Below, piece after piece: positions 9,925 to 17,968 of a DNA stretch of 64,000 bases. The notes below the pieces were generated by a model. The model was not told the origin of the DNA and did not search any database. It saw only the letters and a list, made by a program, of their open reading frames with translations. Position numbers and translations under genes: made by a program. Within the stretch, counting starts at the first letter, position 1; the number at the start of each line of letters is the position of its first letter. Source of the DNA: Nitrospirota bacterium. GTDB lineage: Bacteria; Nitrospirota; Thermodesulfovibrionia; SZUA-242. The stretch spans positions 1 through 64,000 of the forward strand of contig JACRHH010000011.1 in assembly GCA_016212095.1 (NCBI GenBank), in the 5' to 3' direction.

Positions 9925-10135
9925 CGGTGATCGCCTCATTAATATCGGCGTCAATCTCTTCCGGTGAGAAACGGGCGGTTTTATTTCTGACAGCCCGTAC
10001 CACACGATCAAACCGTTCCTTCCAATCGTCGTCCGCAAGCACCTGAAGCTGAACCTTCTGATTGTCTTTCATGCGTATCTTTGTTGTCGGCCTGAAAACT
10101 CCGTTCTCATAAACGGCCTCTATCACCTTGGACAT
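9884..10135 (-). CDS. DUF104-type antitoxin of the PIN toxin
   Basis: 83-residue protein starting MSKVIEAVYENGVFRP, the hallmark of the DUF104/AF2212-like antitoxin family. The N-terminal part (about residues 1-35) is the conserved beta-rich domain. The acidic C-terminal half (FSPEEIDADINEAITD) probably wraps the toxin. It overlaps the PIN gene by about 40 bp. In this family the antitoxin blocks the nuclease and represses its own operon. Confidence 0.8.
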   Translation of the reverse strand: MSKVIEAVYENGVFRPTTKIRMKDNQKVQLQVLADDDWKERFDRVVRAVRNKTARFSPEEIDADINEAITDVRNARRARSGCP

Positions 10136-10234
10136 TTCGCCATGCCTCCCGATTTCGCAAAATCCAACACTACAATAATCATGTCAGAACGGGGAGGAAA
10201 ATTCATCTTTTGCGCTCTCTCCGCCGACGCACCG

Positions 10235-12424
10235 TTAAAAAACATACTTCAACTCAGCCCAATAGCCTCGGCTTTCCATCGGAAAGTCGCCGGGTATGGC
10301 GGGCTGGCTCGGTTCCCTCACATTATTATTGAAAAGATTTCGCACCGCAAGCGCCATGTCCCAATGATTCGCGATGTTCTTGCGGCGTAGTGTCAGGTTT
10401 GCAAGGCTGTAGTCCTCGATGGCCGGGCGTGTGTCGCCGACGGCCCGGTGACGATCCATCACGCGCCAATACTGGCCGTCCAGCGACCACTGCGGCATGA
10501 ACTTCCAGTGGGCGTTTGCGTAAAACCTAAGGCCCGGCGCATCAGGGACAACCTCGTGGGTTTTCTTGTTCTCTGAACGCTGATACGCCATGTTGCCGCG
10601 CAGGCGGATTGTGTCAGTTGCCAGCCAGTCGGCCTCTAGTTCAAAACCTTGACCTTTCTGACTTTTGGCATTTCTGGCGGTGGATGTAGACTGTCCGGCA
10701 TCAGGAACAAACTCTATCAGCCCCTCGATATCGTACGTGAAGATATTGAACCCGATCCGTAGCGCAGGCCGTGGCTGGTAGTTGAACGCCAACTCGTAGG
10801 TATCAATGGTCTCTGGCTTTACTTTCAGGTTCCCAAGCGATGCTGGGTTATTTACATAGTAAAGTTCCATGGGTGCCGGAGGGCGAAAGGCCCGTCCATA
10901 AAGCAATTTCGCTGTCAGTTCCGATGTCGCCTCCCATACCAGCGCAACACGCGGGTTCGTGGTGCCTCCAACATCAGAGTAGTGATCGTACCGCACGCCG
11001 GCGGTCAACACCCATGCCTTCGCCAGCGTCCATTCATCTTGAAGCAATCCATACCATTTGTACTGTCTCAGGTCTTTGACATAGATATTCGGCGTGTTCG
11101 TGACATCGGTAAGCATGCCATTCTGCACTGCCTGCGTGCCATCCAGAACGCCTGGGCCAAAGTTTTTCTTTTCTGACGGGTCAAGAGTCGATTGTGCGTA
11201 CCCAACCCCGATCCGCAGCACCTGCTGCGACCAGCCGCTGTAGACGAGAGAATGATCTATGCCCGTCGTCTTTTCCCGTACCGATGGGGCTCCGATGACA
11301 CCATCAGGAAAAGCGGTAACACCGGCAGGTGTCGCAAAACTGATATTCCCATCCGAACCGATCGGCAGAACAGCGCCAGCCGGAAATAAGACCAGATAAG
11401 CATCGACTTTATTATCTGTGTAACTCACACGAACGGTCGCATCCAGGTCTGTGGCAACGTGTTTGTTATTGTAGGTCAGATCGGTCGTCAGAAAATTCTC
11501 GTTTTGCGTTCCGTCCGGGTCTAGAGCCTGTGCCACCCCTGCCCCCTCTCCAGCATCCTTCTGGTGCCAATTCCATATTCTGAAACTCCAATTGTCCTTC
11601 GCGATCTTCATCTGAGTGTCCAGAATATTGAACTGGGTTCGTAGAGAACCGGGGGCAAGAGATGCACTGGTAATCATGGAGGAATCCAGCACGGTTTGGA
11701 GGTCAGAATCAATGATCCTGCTTTTGTCGCCGGCGCTTTTCATATAATCAAGATTCAAAGCAACATCCCATCCGTCATAGGTATTGCCATGCTGCAAAAC
11801 TGCCTCCTGCGTATCGAAGGAACCATACCGCACACTGGTCTTCGTACCGTCGATATCAGCCGAATTTTTGGTGATCACATTGATCGTGCCGGCAAATGCG
11901 TCAGCGCCATATAAGGCGGAACCAGGCCCGCGCACTACTTCTATGCGGGCGATATTCGCAATGGACATCTTGAAAGCATCCGGCCTGACACCCTGCGAAA
12001 AATATCTGACGGGCTGTCCATCGATCAATACCAGAACCTGCTGATTCATCTTGGTCAAAATTCCGCGGATCGAATACGATGAGTTCAGCCGGTTGAAATT
12101 GGAGGGCGTGACATGAAGCCCCGGCACTGTCTGCAACGCTTCATCCAGAGTCGCGGCGCCCATGTCCTCGATGTCCTGCGCGGTAATCACGGTTGCAACC
12201 GAAGGCGCAAGCTTCAATGGTTTGGGCGTGCCGGTTGCAAGCGATACTTCAAGCTCCACAAGCTCCGCAAGCCCCTTCTGCAGAAGCGAAGCCATCGCGA
12301 CACTGTTGTTGGGAGTTTCCGCATGGCAGAAGCCAACAGGATAGACCAAGACGAGAAGAACCGCCTGCAGACAGAACATGCACAGCAATGCGGTAAAACC
12401 AAAGGGTGTCTTTAACTTGTTCAC
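10235..12424 (-). CDS. TonB-dependent outer-membrane receptor 1
   Basis: 729-residue receptor. The N-terminus has a signal peptide (about residues 1-35), then the plug domain (about 65-180: VATVITAQDIEDMGAATLDEALQTV..., RIEVVRGPGSALYGADAFAGTINVIT), then a C-terminal beta-barrel ending in a hydrophobic strand with terminal Phe (WAELKYVF). Substrate cannot be told from sequence; the plug resembles cobalamin/siderophore-type receptors. It is paralogous to the gene just upstream. The first 64 mature residues and the last 84 are nearly identical in the two proteins, while the middle of the barrel is much more divergent. It lies downstream of receptor 2 by 26 bp, in one operon. Confidence 0.93.
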   Translation of the reverse strand: MNKLKTPFGFTALLCMFCLQAVLLVLVYPVGFCHAETPNNSVAMASLLQKGLAELVELEVSLATGTPKPLKLAPSVATVITAQDIEDMGAATLDEALQTVPGLHVTPSNFNRLNSSYSIRGILTKMNQQVLVLIDGQPVRYFSQGVRPDAFKMSIANIARIEVVRGPGSALYGADAFAGTINVITKNSADIDGTKTSVRYGSFDTQEAVLQHGNTYDGWDVALNLDYMKSAGDKSRIIDSDLQTVLDSSMITSASLAPGSLRTQFNILDTQMKIAKDNWSFRIWNWHQKDAGEGAGVAQALDPDGTQNENFLTTDLTYNNKHVATDLDATVRVSYTDNKVDAYLVLFPAGAVLPIGSDGNISFATPAGVTAFPDGVIGAPSVREKTTGIDHSLVYSGWSQQVLRIGVGYAQSTLDPSEKKNFGPGVLDGTQAVQNGMLTDVTNTPNIYVKDLRQYKWYGLLQDEWTLAKAWVLTAGVRYDHYSDVGGTTNPRVALVWEATSELTAKLLYGRAFRPPAPMELYYVNNPASLGNLKVKPETIDTYELAFNYQPRPALRIGFNIFTYDIEGLIEFVPDAGQSTSTARNAKSQKGQGFELEADWLATDTIRLRGNMAYQRSENKKTHEVVPDAPGLRFYANAHWKFMPQWSLDGQYWRVMDRHRAVGDTRPAIEDYSLANLTLRRKNIANHWDMALAVRNLFNNNVREPSQPAIPGDFPMESRGYWAELKYVF
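10245..10497 (-). repeat. 3'-end copy shared by the two TonB receptor genes
   Basis: This block matches 12461-12713 in the neighbouring receptor gene, at a constant offset of 2216 bp. The first roughly 67 bp are identical, and only 2 of the last 84 encoded residues differ. Confidence 0.85.
12116..12302 (-). repeat. Plug-coding copy shared by the two TonB receptor genes
   Basis: Matches 14239-14425 in the neighbouring gene (offset 2123 bp) with few substitutions. It encodes the segment just after the signal peptide and the start of the plug. Confidence 0.8.
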
Positions 12425-12450
12425 TCAGGTCAAAGTATAATTCATTATTA

Positions 12451-14496
12451 TCAGAACATGTACTTCAACTCAGCCCAATAGCCTCGGCTTTCCATCGGAA
12501 AGTCGCCGGGTATGGCGGGCTGGCTCGGCTCCCTCACAGTGTTGTTGAAGAGATTTCTCACCGCAAGCGCCATGTCCCAATGATTTGCGATGTTCTTGCG
12601 GCGCAGTGTCAGGTTTGCAAGGCTGTAGTCCTCGATGGCCGGGCGCGTGTCGCCGACGGCCCGGTGACGATCCATCACACGCCAATACTGGCCATCCAGA
12701 GACCAGTCCGGTATAAACTTCCAGTGGGCGTTTGCGTAGAATTTTGAAGCCGGAACATACGGAACCACCGCGTCTGTCAGGCTGTCCTTGGCGCGCTGAT
12801 ACGAATAGTTCGCGCGAAGCCGCAGGGTTTCGGTTGCCATCCAGTCGGTTTCAAGCTCGAAGCCGCGCCCCTTTTGGTCACGGGCGTTCTGTGCCGTTCT
12901 GGTTGTGGCGGGAGCCGGGTCGTCAACATAATCGATCAGCCCGTCTATCCTGTATTCAAACAGGTTGAGCCCCAACCTCAGCGTCTTGAAAGGCCGGTAA
13001 TCGAAGGCAACCTCGTAAGTGTCTGTTGTTTCTGCGTCAAGCTCCGGGTTCCCCCGCATCGACGGATTGTTCTGCGTGAACATCTCGCCAAATGACGGCG
13101 GCCTGAACGCTCTTCCATAGAGCAGTTTTGAAACCAGTTCAGGTGTTGTACGCCAGACAAGGGCCAGCCTTGGGCTTACGGCGGAGCCGAAGTCTGAATA
13201 GTCGTCGTACCTTATGCCCGCCGTCAGTTCCCAGTTCCTTGCGAACATCCATTCGTCCTGCACGCCCGCGTAAAGCAGTCTGCGGTGATGATCCGTCAAA
13301 TAGACATACGGCGTGTCGGTAATATCCACCAGATCGCCAAACTGAACATCCACTCCTTTCCCGTAATTCTTGTGCTGAAAGGGGGCTGTATTATAGTTGT
13401 TCATCCCAAGCATCAGTCTGGCCCTGTGTTCGCTGAATCCGTGGTAATCGCCGGCAAACTCCATGCCGCCGTTCAATTCATGAACTCCGGGCTTGCCAAT
13501 CTGCTTTTTATAGCTCTCCGGATAAAAATAGAACGTATTTTCGAGCCGCAGATACGCTCCGCTTGCCGTGGCCGTGAGATCGAAATCCTTGAGAAGATCC
13601 TTTTCGGCATAGCTGAGCGAAGCGTTCAGGAAGAACTCACTCGTATGACTCATGCCACCGTTCAGGGTATTCAATATGCCTGCGCCAAGCCCGTTGTCAA
13701 TCATCCAGACGTTCTGAAGGCGTAATGCAAGTTTGTCCTTCCTTGCATACAGACCGGCATTGAATGTCTCGTAATGTGTATCAAGCGGCCCCGGCGCAAG
13801 GGACGGAGGCCCGCTGCCAAGCGCGTCACGTTCTATTGTACGGCTTTTGTCGCCGTCTCCCTTTGTGTACTCGGCGCCAACGGCCACATCCCAGCCATTG
13901 TACGAGCCGCCATGCTGCGCCCACAAATCTCGCGCTCCAAACGATCCGCCGCGCACCCCGATATTGGAGCCTGCGATGTCATTGCTGTCCTTCGTGATTA
14001 TATTGATCGCGCCCGCGAATGCGTCCGCGCCAAGCATTGCGGAGCCGGGGCCGCGAATTATCTCCACCCTCGAAATCATGGAAACCGGCATTCTTATTAC
14101 ATACGGCTTTGATCCGTTTGAATTAATCCTGAGCGGCTGGCCGTCAACCAGAAGCAGAACCTGCGGATTGATCGCTGTGGATACTCCACGGAAAACCCAA
14201 CTGTTAGAAAAGATGTTTTGTGAGCCTGGCAACACATAAAGCCCCGGCACTGTCTGCAACGCTTCATCCAGAGTCGCCGCGCCCATGTCCTCGATGTCCG
14301 CAGCCGTAATCACGGTTGCAACCGAAGGCGCGAGTTTCAATGGCCTGGGCGTGCCGGTTGCAAGCGAGACTTCAAGCTCCACAAGCTCGGCAAGCCCTTT
14401 TTGCAGGAGCGATGCCATGGCGATGTTTTCCTCCACAGATGCGCTTGCGGAGGCCGCGAAACAGACAAGACATAGAATTACCGAAATAATTTTCAT
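12451..14496 (-). CDS. TonB-dependent outer-membrane receptor 2
   Basis: 681-residue receptor: signal peptide (residues 1-19, ending ASASA), a short LQKGLAELVELEVSLATGT leader also present in receptor 1, plug (about 45-160; RVEIIRGPGSAMLGADAFAGAINIIT), then a 22-strand-type barrel ending WAELKYMF. Its start codon overlaps the rsmI stop as ATGA (14493-14496), so it may be translationally coupled to rsmI, an odd pairing of an rRNA methyltransferase with an outer-membrane transporter. It is shorter than receptor 1 because several barrel loops differ. Ligand unknown. Confidence 0.93.
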   Translation of the reverse strand: MKIISVILCLVCFAASASASVEENIAMASLLQKGLAELVELEVSLATGTPRPLKLAPSVATVITAADIEDMGAATLDEALQTVPGLYVLPGSQNIFSNSWVFRGVSTAINPQVLLLVDGQPLRINSNGSKPYVIRMPVSMISRVEIIRGPGSAMLGADAFAGAINIITKDSNDIAGSNIGVRGGSFGARDLWAQHGGSYNGWDVAVGAEYTKGDGDKSRTIERDALGSGPPSLAPGPLDTHYETFNAGLYARKDKLALRLQNVWMIDNGLGAGILNTLNGGMSHTSEFFLNASLSYAEKDLLKDFDLTATASGAYLRLENTFYFYPESYKKQIGKPGVHELNGGMEFAGDYHGFSEHRARLMLGMNNYNTAPFQHKNYGKGVDVQFGDLVDITDTPYVYLTDHHRRLLYAGVQDEWMFARNWELTAGIRYDDYSDFGSAVSPRLALVWRTTPELVSKLLYGRAFRPPSFGEMFTQNNPSMRGNPELDAETTDTYEVAFDYRPFKTLRLGLNLFEYRIDGLIDYVDDPAPATTRTAQNARDQKGRGFELETDWMATETLRLRANYSYQRAKDSLTDAVVPYVPASKFYANAHWKFIPDWSLDGQYWRVMDRHRAVGDTRPAIEDYSLANLTLRRKNIANHWDMALAVRNLFNNTVREPSQPAIPGDFPMESRGYWAELKYMF

Positions 14497-15314
14497 TCCA
14501 AACTCCTGTCATAGAGCATCTTGCGTGACAGCCCGCTTTCGTCAGCAACCATGCGCGACGCCTCTTTCCTCGAAGCGCCACCGGCAATAAGCTCGCGCAT
14601 CCGCTCCAGCGCCTCGTCCTCGGTCATCGCCTCGCCTTCCGGAGCGCCGTCCACCACAATAGCATACTCACCGGCAATGGTTTCGGTCTCCATCGCGTCC
14701 AGAATTTCTTCCAGCGTTCCGCGCAGAACCCGCTCATGCAGCTTTGTAAGCTCCTTCGCAAGGGCGGCGCGGCGTTCCGGGCCGAAGACCTCTTCCATAT
14801 CGGCAAGTGTGTCGATAATCCTGTGCGGCGATTCGTAGAAAACCATCGTGCGCTGCTCATCCGCAAGCTCTTCCAGCGCCTTGCTCCGCTGAGACTGCTT
14901 GTTCGGCATGAATCCAATAAATACAAACTGTTCCGTGGGCAGGCCGGAAATCGTTACCGCCGCAGCCAGCGCCGACGGGCCGGGAATCGGAACGACGTCC
15001 ACGCCGTCCTCAATCGCCCTCCGGATGAGCACCGCGCCTGGGTCGCTTATGCCTGGCGTTCCGGCGTCGGAGATGAGCGCAACGCTTTTGCCCTTGAGCA
15101 GATGCGCCATGACCTCCTCGGCCTTCAGCTTCTCCTTCTCGCCCCAGTAGCTCATCATCGGCGTGCCTATGCCGAAATGCGTAAGCAGCTTGCGCGAATG
15201 GCGAGTGTCCTCAGCGGCTATTATGTCGGCCTCCTTCAGCACGCGAATGGCGCGAAACGTCATGTCTTCGAGGTTGCCGATGGGGGTGGAGACGATGTAG
15301 AGGGTTCCGGGCAT
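14493..15314 (-). CDS. rsmI: 16S rRNA (cytidine-1402-2'-O)-methyltransferase
   Basis: Methylates the ribose of C1402 in 16S rRNA. The start MPGTLYIVSTPIGNLEDMTFRA is the family signature, so ATG 15314 is the correct start; the frame stays open to 15386 only by overlapping the HEPN gene. SAM-binding and conserved motifs follow: AAEDTRHSRKLLTHFGI, LISDAGTPGISDPG, VVPIPGPSALAAAVTISGLPT, YESPHRI. The C-terminus (GGASRKEASRMVADESG) is typical and complete at 273 residues. The first 76 bp are duplicated at 16141-16216, directly after nadE, which shows that rsmI originally followed nadE. Confidence 0.95.
   Translation of the reverse strand: MPGTLYIVSTPIGNLEDMTFRAIRVLKEADIIAAEDTRHSRKLLTHFGIGTPMMSYWGEKEKLKAEEVMAHLLKGKSVALISDAGTPGISDPGAVLIRRAIEDGVDVVPIPGPSALAAAVTISGLPTEQFVFIGFMPNKQSQRSKALEELADEQRTMVFYESPHRIIDTLADMEEVFGPERRAALAKELTKLHERVLRGTLEEILDAMETETIAGEYAIVVDGAPEGEAMTEDEALERMRELIAGGASRKEASRMVADESGLSRKMLYDRSLE
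15239..15314 (-). repeat. 5' end of rsmI, copy 1 of a 76-bp direct repeat
   Basis: 73 of 76 bases match 16141-16216. The repeat begins exactly at the rsmI ATG and ends about codon 25. The two copies flank the HEPN/MNT gene pair. Upstream of the ATG the two copies share nothing. Confidence 0.95.
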
Positions 15315-15342
15315 AGTGGCTATATTTTCATGCGATAAATAA

Positions 15343-15738
15343 CTAAGCGATCTGTGTTTCAGCCCATTCGACAACAGCCTCGGCAAGCTTCAGGCTCTCA
15401 TTGAACTCGTCCACTGACACAGGTTCGAACGGCCCCGGATACCGGGCCTCAACCGAATAATCCGTGAGAATCGCCGCCGACCTTATGTTGTCTGGAAGTG
15501 CTACGCCGTTTCGTTCGAGCAAGGTCAATAGTTCCGCAAGATCATGCACATAGCGGAACTTGATACCTTTCTCAAGCAATACGGCCTTCAAGGCTTTTTC
15601 CGCTGCCTGCTGTGTCTCGAAACATAGGTCTTCCAGATAAATCTCGTCGGTAGCCGGTTGACGCGCAATTGCCAGATTGCTCTTTGCCCGGTTCAGCCAC
15701 TCCTGAGGCGTTCCCGACACTGTCGTCTTACGCTCCAT
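15343..15738 (-). CDS. HEPN-domain protein, probable RNase toxin
   Basis: 131-residue all-helical HEPN protein of the COG2250 type: WLNRAKSNLAIAR, ETQQAAEKALKAVLLEKGI, YVHDLAELLTLL, DYSVEARYPG. FRYVHD occupies the place of the HEPN RxxxxxH-like active site. With the MNT nucleotidyltransferase encoded immediately upstream (8-11 bp overlap) it forms a HepT/MntA-like pair. In characterised pairs MNT adenylylates and silences the HEPN RNase. The pair lies between an rsmI remnant and intact rsmI and is flanked by the 76-bp repeat. Confidence 0.85.
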   Translation of the reverse strand: MERKTTVSGTPQEWLNRAKSNLAIARQPATDEIYLEDLCFETQQAAEKALKAVLLEKGIKFRYVHDLAELLTLLERNGVALPDNIRSAAILTDYSVEARYPGPFEPVSVDEFNESLKLAEAVVEWAETQIA

Positions 15739-16102
15739 AAATGAGTCGTCCCCCAGTGACCGCCGGATGAATTACCATGCCGTCAGTATTGATGAATCGC
15801 TCCACATCCTCTTCCGTGACAACAACAATATCGGTTGCGAAACCAACGCCGATCATGTTGCGGTATATGTTCTGGGCTGTCTTGCGGCGGTGAACGCCGG
15901 ATGGTACTATCACCAACAGGTCTATGTCGCTGTTTACGCCCATGACGCCTCTGGCGGCGGAACCGAAAAGGAAAACCTTTTTCGGCGTTACCACAGACAG
16001 TATCCTGCCTATCGCAGCATTAAGAATATTTTCAAGCATTATCCCGGTCATTGCATCATGCGGACGCTCGATGCCGGCTCGGCTGTCCATGGCTTCGCTC
16101 AT
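15728..16102 (-). CDS. MNT-type nucleotidyltransferase antitoxin
   Basis: 124-residue minimal nucleotidyltransferase. VFLFGSAARGVMGVNSDIDL carries the catalytic GS...DxD motif, followed by ATDIVVVTEEDVERF with the third acidic residue. Partner of the HEPN gene. The start could be internal (MTGIMLENIL) because the first 17 residues are not conserved. It is the upstream gene of the inserted pair. Confidence 0.85.
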   Translation of the reverse strand: MSEAMDSRAGIERPHDAMTGIMLENILNAAIGRILSVVTPKKVFLFGSAARGVMGVNSDIDLLVIVPSGVHRRKTAQNIYRNMIGVGFATDIVVVTEEDVERFINTDGMVIHPAVTGGRLIYGA

Positions 16103-16111
16103 GTCGATAAT

Positions 16112-16216
16112 CTACATCCGGTAATGAGGGAATGCAAATAGCACGCGCATGGCGCGAAGCGTCATGTATTCGAGGTTGCCGATGGGGGTGGAGACGATGT
16201 AGAGGGTTCCGGGCAT
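16112..16216 (-). pseudogene. Remnant of rsmI: 34-codon 5' fragment after nadE
   Basis: Begins MPGTLYIVSTPIGNLEYMTL, identical to RsmI except for a few residues, runs 26 codons in register (to RAMRVL), then enters unrelated sequence (FAFPHYRM) and a TAG at 16112-16114. Its ATG lies 2 bp after the nadE stop codon, the spacing expected of a native nadE-rsmI operon. The homologous 76 bp are 16141-16216. It is the stump left when the HEPN/MNT pair arrived. Confidence 0.9.
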
Positions 16217-16218
16217 TA

Positions 16219-17958
16219 CTACCCCTCATCCCTGTATCTGTTGGTTATCGGATAGCGCCGGTCGCGCCCGAACGCACGCGCCGTTATCTTTACTCCCGGC
16301 GGGGCCTGCCTGCGCTTGTATTCGGACAGGTCGATCATCCGGATGACGCGAGAGGCGCATTCCGGGTGGCAGTGCTCGCTTATGATCTCGTCGAGGCTCT
16401 TGTCGTCCTCCACATACGCCTTCAGCACCGGATCGAGCGCATCATAAGGCGGCAGGGAATCGGTGTCTTTCTGGTTCGGGCGAAGCTCGGCGGTTGGCGG
16501 TTTTACAAGCACGTTTTCGGGAATCCACCGCTTGCGGGCTTTTTTGTTGCGCCATGAGCATAGATCGTAAACAAGCGTTTTCGGCACGTCCTTTATCACC
16601 GCGAATCCGCCGGCCATGTCGCCGTAGAGGGTTGCGTAGCCCACGCTCATTTCCGACTTGTTGCCGGTGGTAAGCACCAGCCGATTGAACTTGTTCGACA
16701 TCGCCATCACGATATTTCCGCGTATTCGCGCCTGAATGTTCTCCTCGGTGATGTCCGGTTTTCGCCCATGAAAAAGCGGCGCGAGCGTTTCCAGATATTG
16801 GCGGAACAGCCCTTCGATGCTGATTTCGTCAATCGCTATTCCCAGATTTTTCGCAAGCGCGAAGGCGTCGTTTCGGCTTTCGTCCGACGTGTAGCCTGTC
16901 GGCAGAAATATGCCGTGAACGTTCTCCGCGCCGAGCGCGTCCACCGCCACGGATGCAACAATGGAGGAATCTATGCCGCCGGAGAGCGCCACCAGAACCT
17001 CGCGGAAACCGTTTTTGCGCGTGTAATCGCGCGTGCCAAGCACCAAAGCCTCGTACACTTCCGCCTCGCGAGACGGGGCTTTAGCCATCGGCGGCTTTAC
17101 AATCTCGCGTTTGGCGGATCTCGGCGTCTGCGGAAGCGCAACCGGAACAGTCCAGTCGTCGTCGGAAACCACGTTTTCAGCGGCTGAGAGATTTAGGTCA
17201 ACCGAATAAATTCCCTCATCAAACTGCGGCGCGTTCATAATGATCCTGCCGTTGGCGTCTGCAACCATGCTGCCGCCGTCGAAGACAAGCTCGTCCTGCC
17301 CGCCAACGGTGTTCAGGTAAGCAATTGCCACGTTGCAGTCACGCGCCAAGCCGGTCACCAGCTCGCGCCGCTCACTGATTTTGCCCATGTGATACGGCGA
17401 CGCATTGATGTTCACGATCAGCCGCGCGCCAGCCTCTGCCTCGGCCCGCACCGGCCCTTCCGGAAACCAGATGTCTTCGCAGATCGTCACGCCGAATTTC
17501 ATGCCGTGATGCTCGTAAACCGGGCATTGGTCGCCGGGCGTGAAGTAGCGAATCTCGTCGAAAACGCCGTAATTGGGCAGGTGAACCTTCCGGTAGATGT
17601 CCACAAGCCGCCCGCCCGCCATCACGGCAGCCGCGTTATAGAGCCGCCCGTCGTCGCCGCGAAGCGCGAACCCCACCACCGCCGCAATCTTTTTCGTGTG
17701 CGGAATGATGCTGTTCAGCGCATCCTCGTTTGCCTTGATGAAGCGCGGCTTAAGAAGCAGGTCTTCCGGCGGATAGCCGGTTATGGCAAGCTCCGGAAAC
17801 GCTATCATGTCGGCCCCAAGCTTCACGGCGTCGCGCATGGAAGCGATGATTTTATCCGTGTTCCCGCGAATGTCGCCAACCGTGGGGTTTATCTGGGCAA
17901 GCGCAAGCCTGTATGGTGAAATTGATGGTGTTTTAGTCTTTTCCTGTTTCGTTTTCAT
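16219..17958 (-). CDS. nadE: Glutamine-dependent NAD+ synthetase
   Basis: Last step of NAD synthesis: amidates nicotinic acid adenine dinucleotide using glutamine. The N-terminal nitrilase-type glutaminase has the catalytic triad in FPELAITGYP (Glu), YRKVHLPNYGVFDE (Lys) and VTICEDIWFPEG (Cys). The C-terminal synthetase has the PP-loop LSGGIDSSIVASVAV and GNKSEMSVGYATLYGDMAGG. 579 residues, full length. The start at 17958 is chosen because MKTKQEKTKT precedes the normal family start (RLALAQINPTVGD). Those first codons recur at the start of the ORF upstream. Likely co-transcribed with the CorC-type gene. Confidence 0.96.
   Translation of the reverse strand: MKTKQEKTKTPSISPYRLALAQINPTVGDIRGNTDKIIASMRDAVKLGADMIAFPELAITGYPPEDLLLKPRFIKANEDALNSIIPHTKKIAAVVGFALRGDDGRLYNAAAVMAGGRLVDIYRKVHLPNYGVFDEIRYFTPGDQCPVYEHHGMKFGVTICEDIWFPEGPVRAEAEAGARLIVNINASPYHMGKISERRELVTGLARDCNVAIAYLNTVGGQDELVFDGGSMVADANGRIIMNAPQFDEGIYSVDLNLSAAENVVSDDDWTVPVALPQTPRSAKREIVKPPMAKAPSREAEVYEALVLGTRDYTRKNGFREVLVALSGGIDSSIVASVAVDALGAENVHGIFLPTGYTSDESRNDAFALAKNLGIAIDEISIEGLFRQYLETLAPLFHGRKPDITEENIQARIRGNIVMAMSNKFNRLVLTTGNKSEMSVGYATLYGDMAGGFAVIKDVPKTLVYDLCSWRNKKARKRWIPENVLVKPPTAELRPNQKDTDSLPPYDALDPVLKAYVEDDKSLDEIISEHCHPECASRVIRMIDLSEYKRRQAPPGVKITARAFGRDRRYPITNRYRDEG
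17930..17958 (-). repeat. nadE start-codon repeat, copy A (29 bp)
   Basis: 27 of 29 bases match 18174-18202. Both copies begin exactly at an ATG, and both contain a TAA in the reading frame of the upstream CorC-type gene. Confidence 0.85.
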
Positions 17959-17968
17959 GGCGTTCCCG

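Noticed and set aside
10136-10234. Duplicated yfiR-like start flanking the PIN pair
   Set aside because: The sequence between TonB receptor 1 and the antitoxin gene does not match the start of the yfiR-like gene.
15315-15386. Longer N-terminus of RsmI
   Set aside because: The extra 24 residues overlap the HEPN gene and precede the universal family start MPGTLYIVSTPIGNL.
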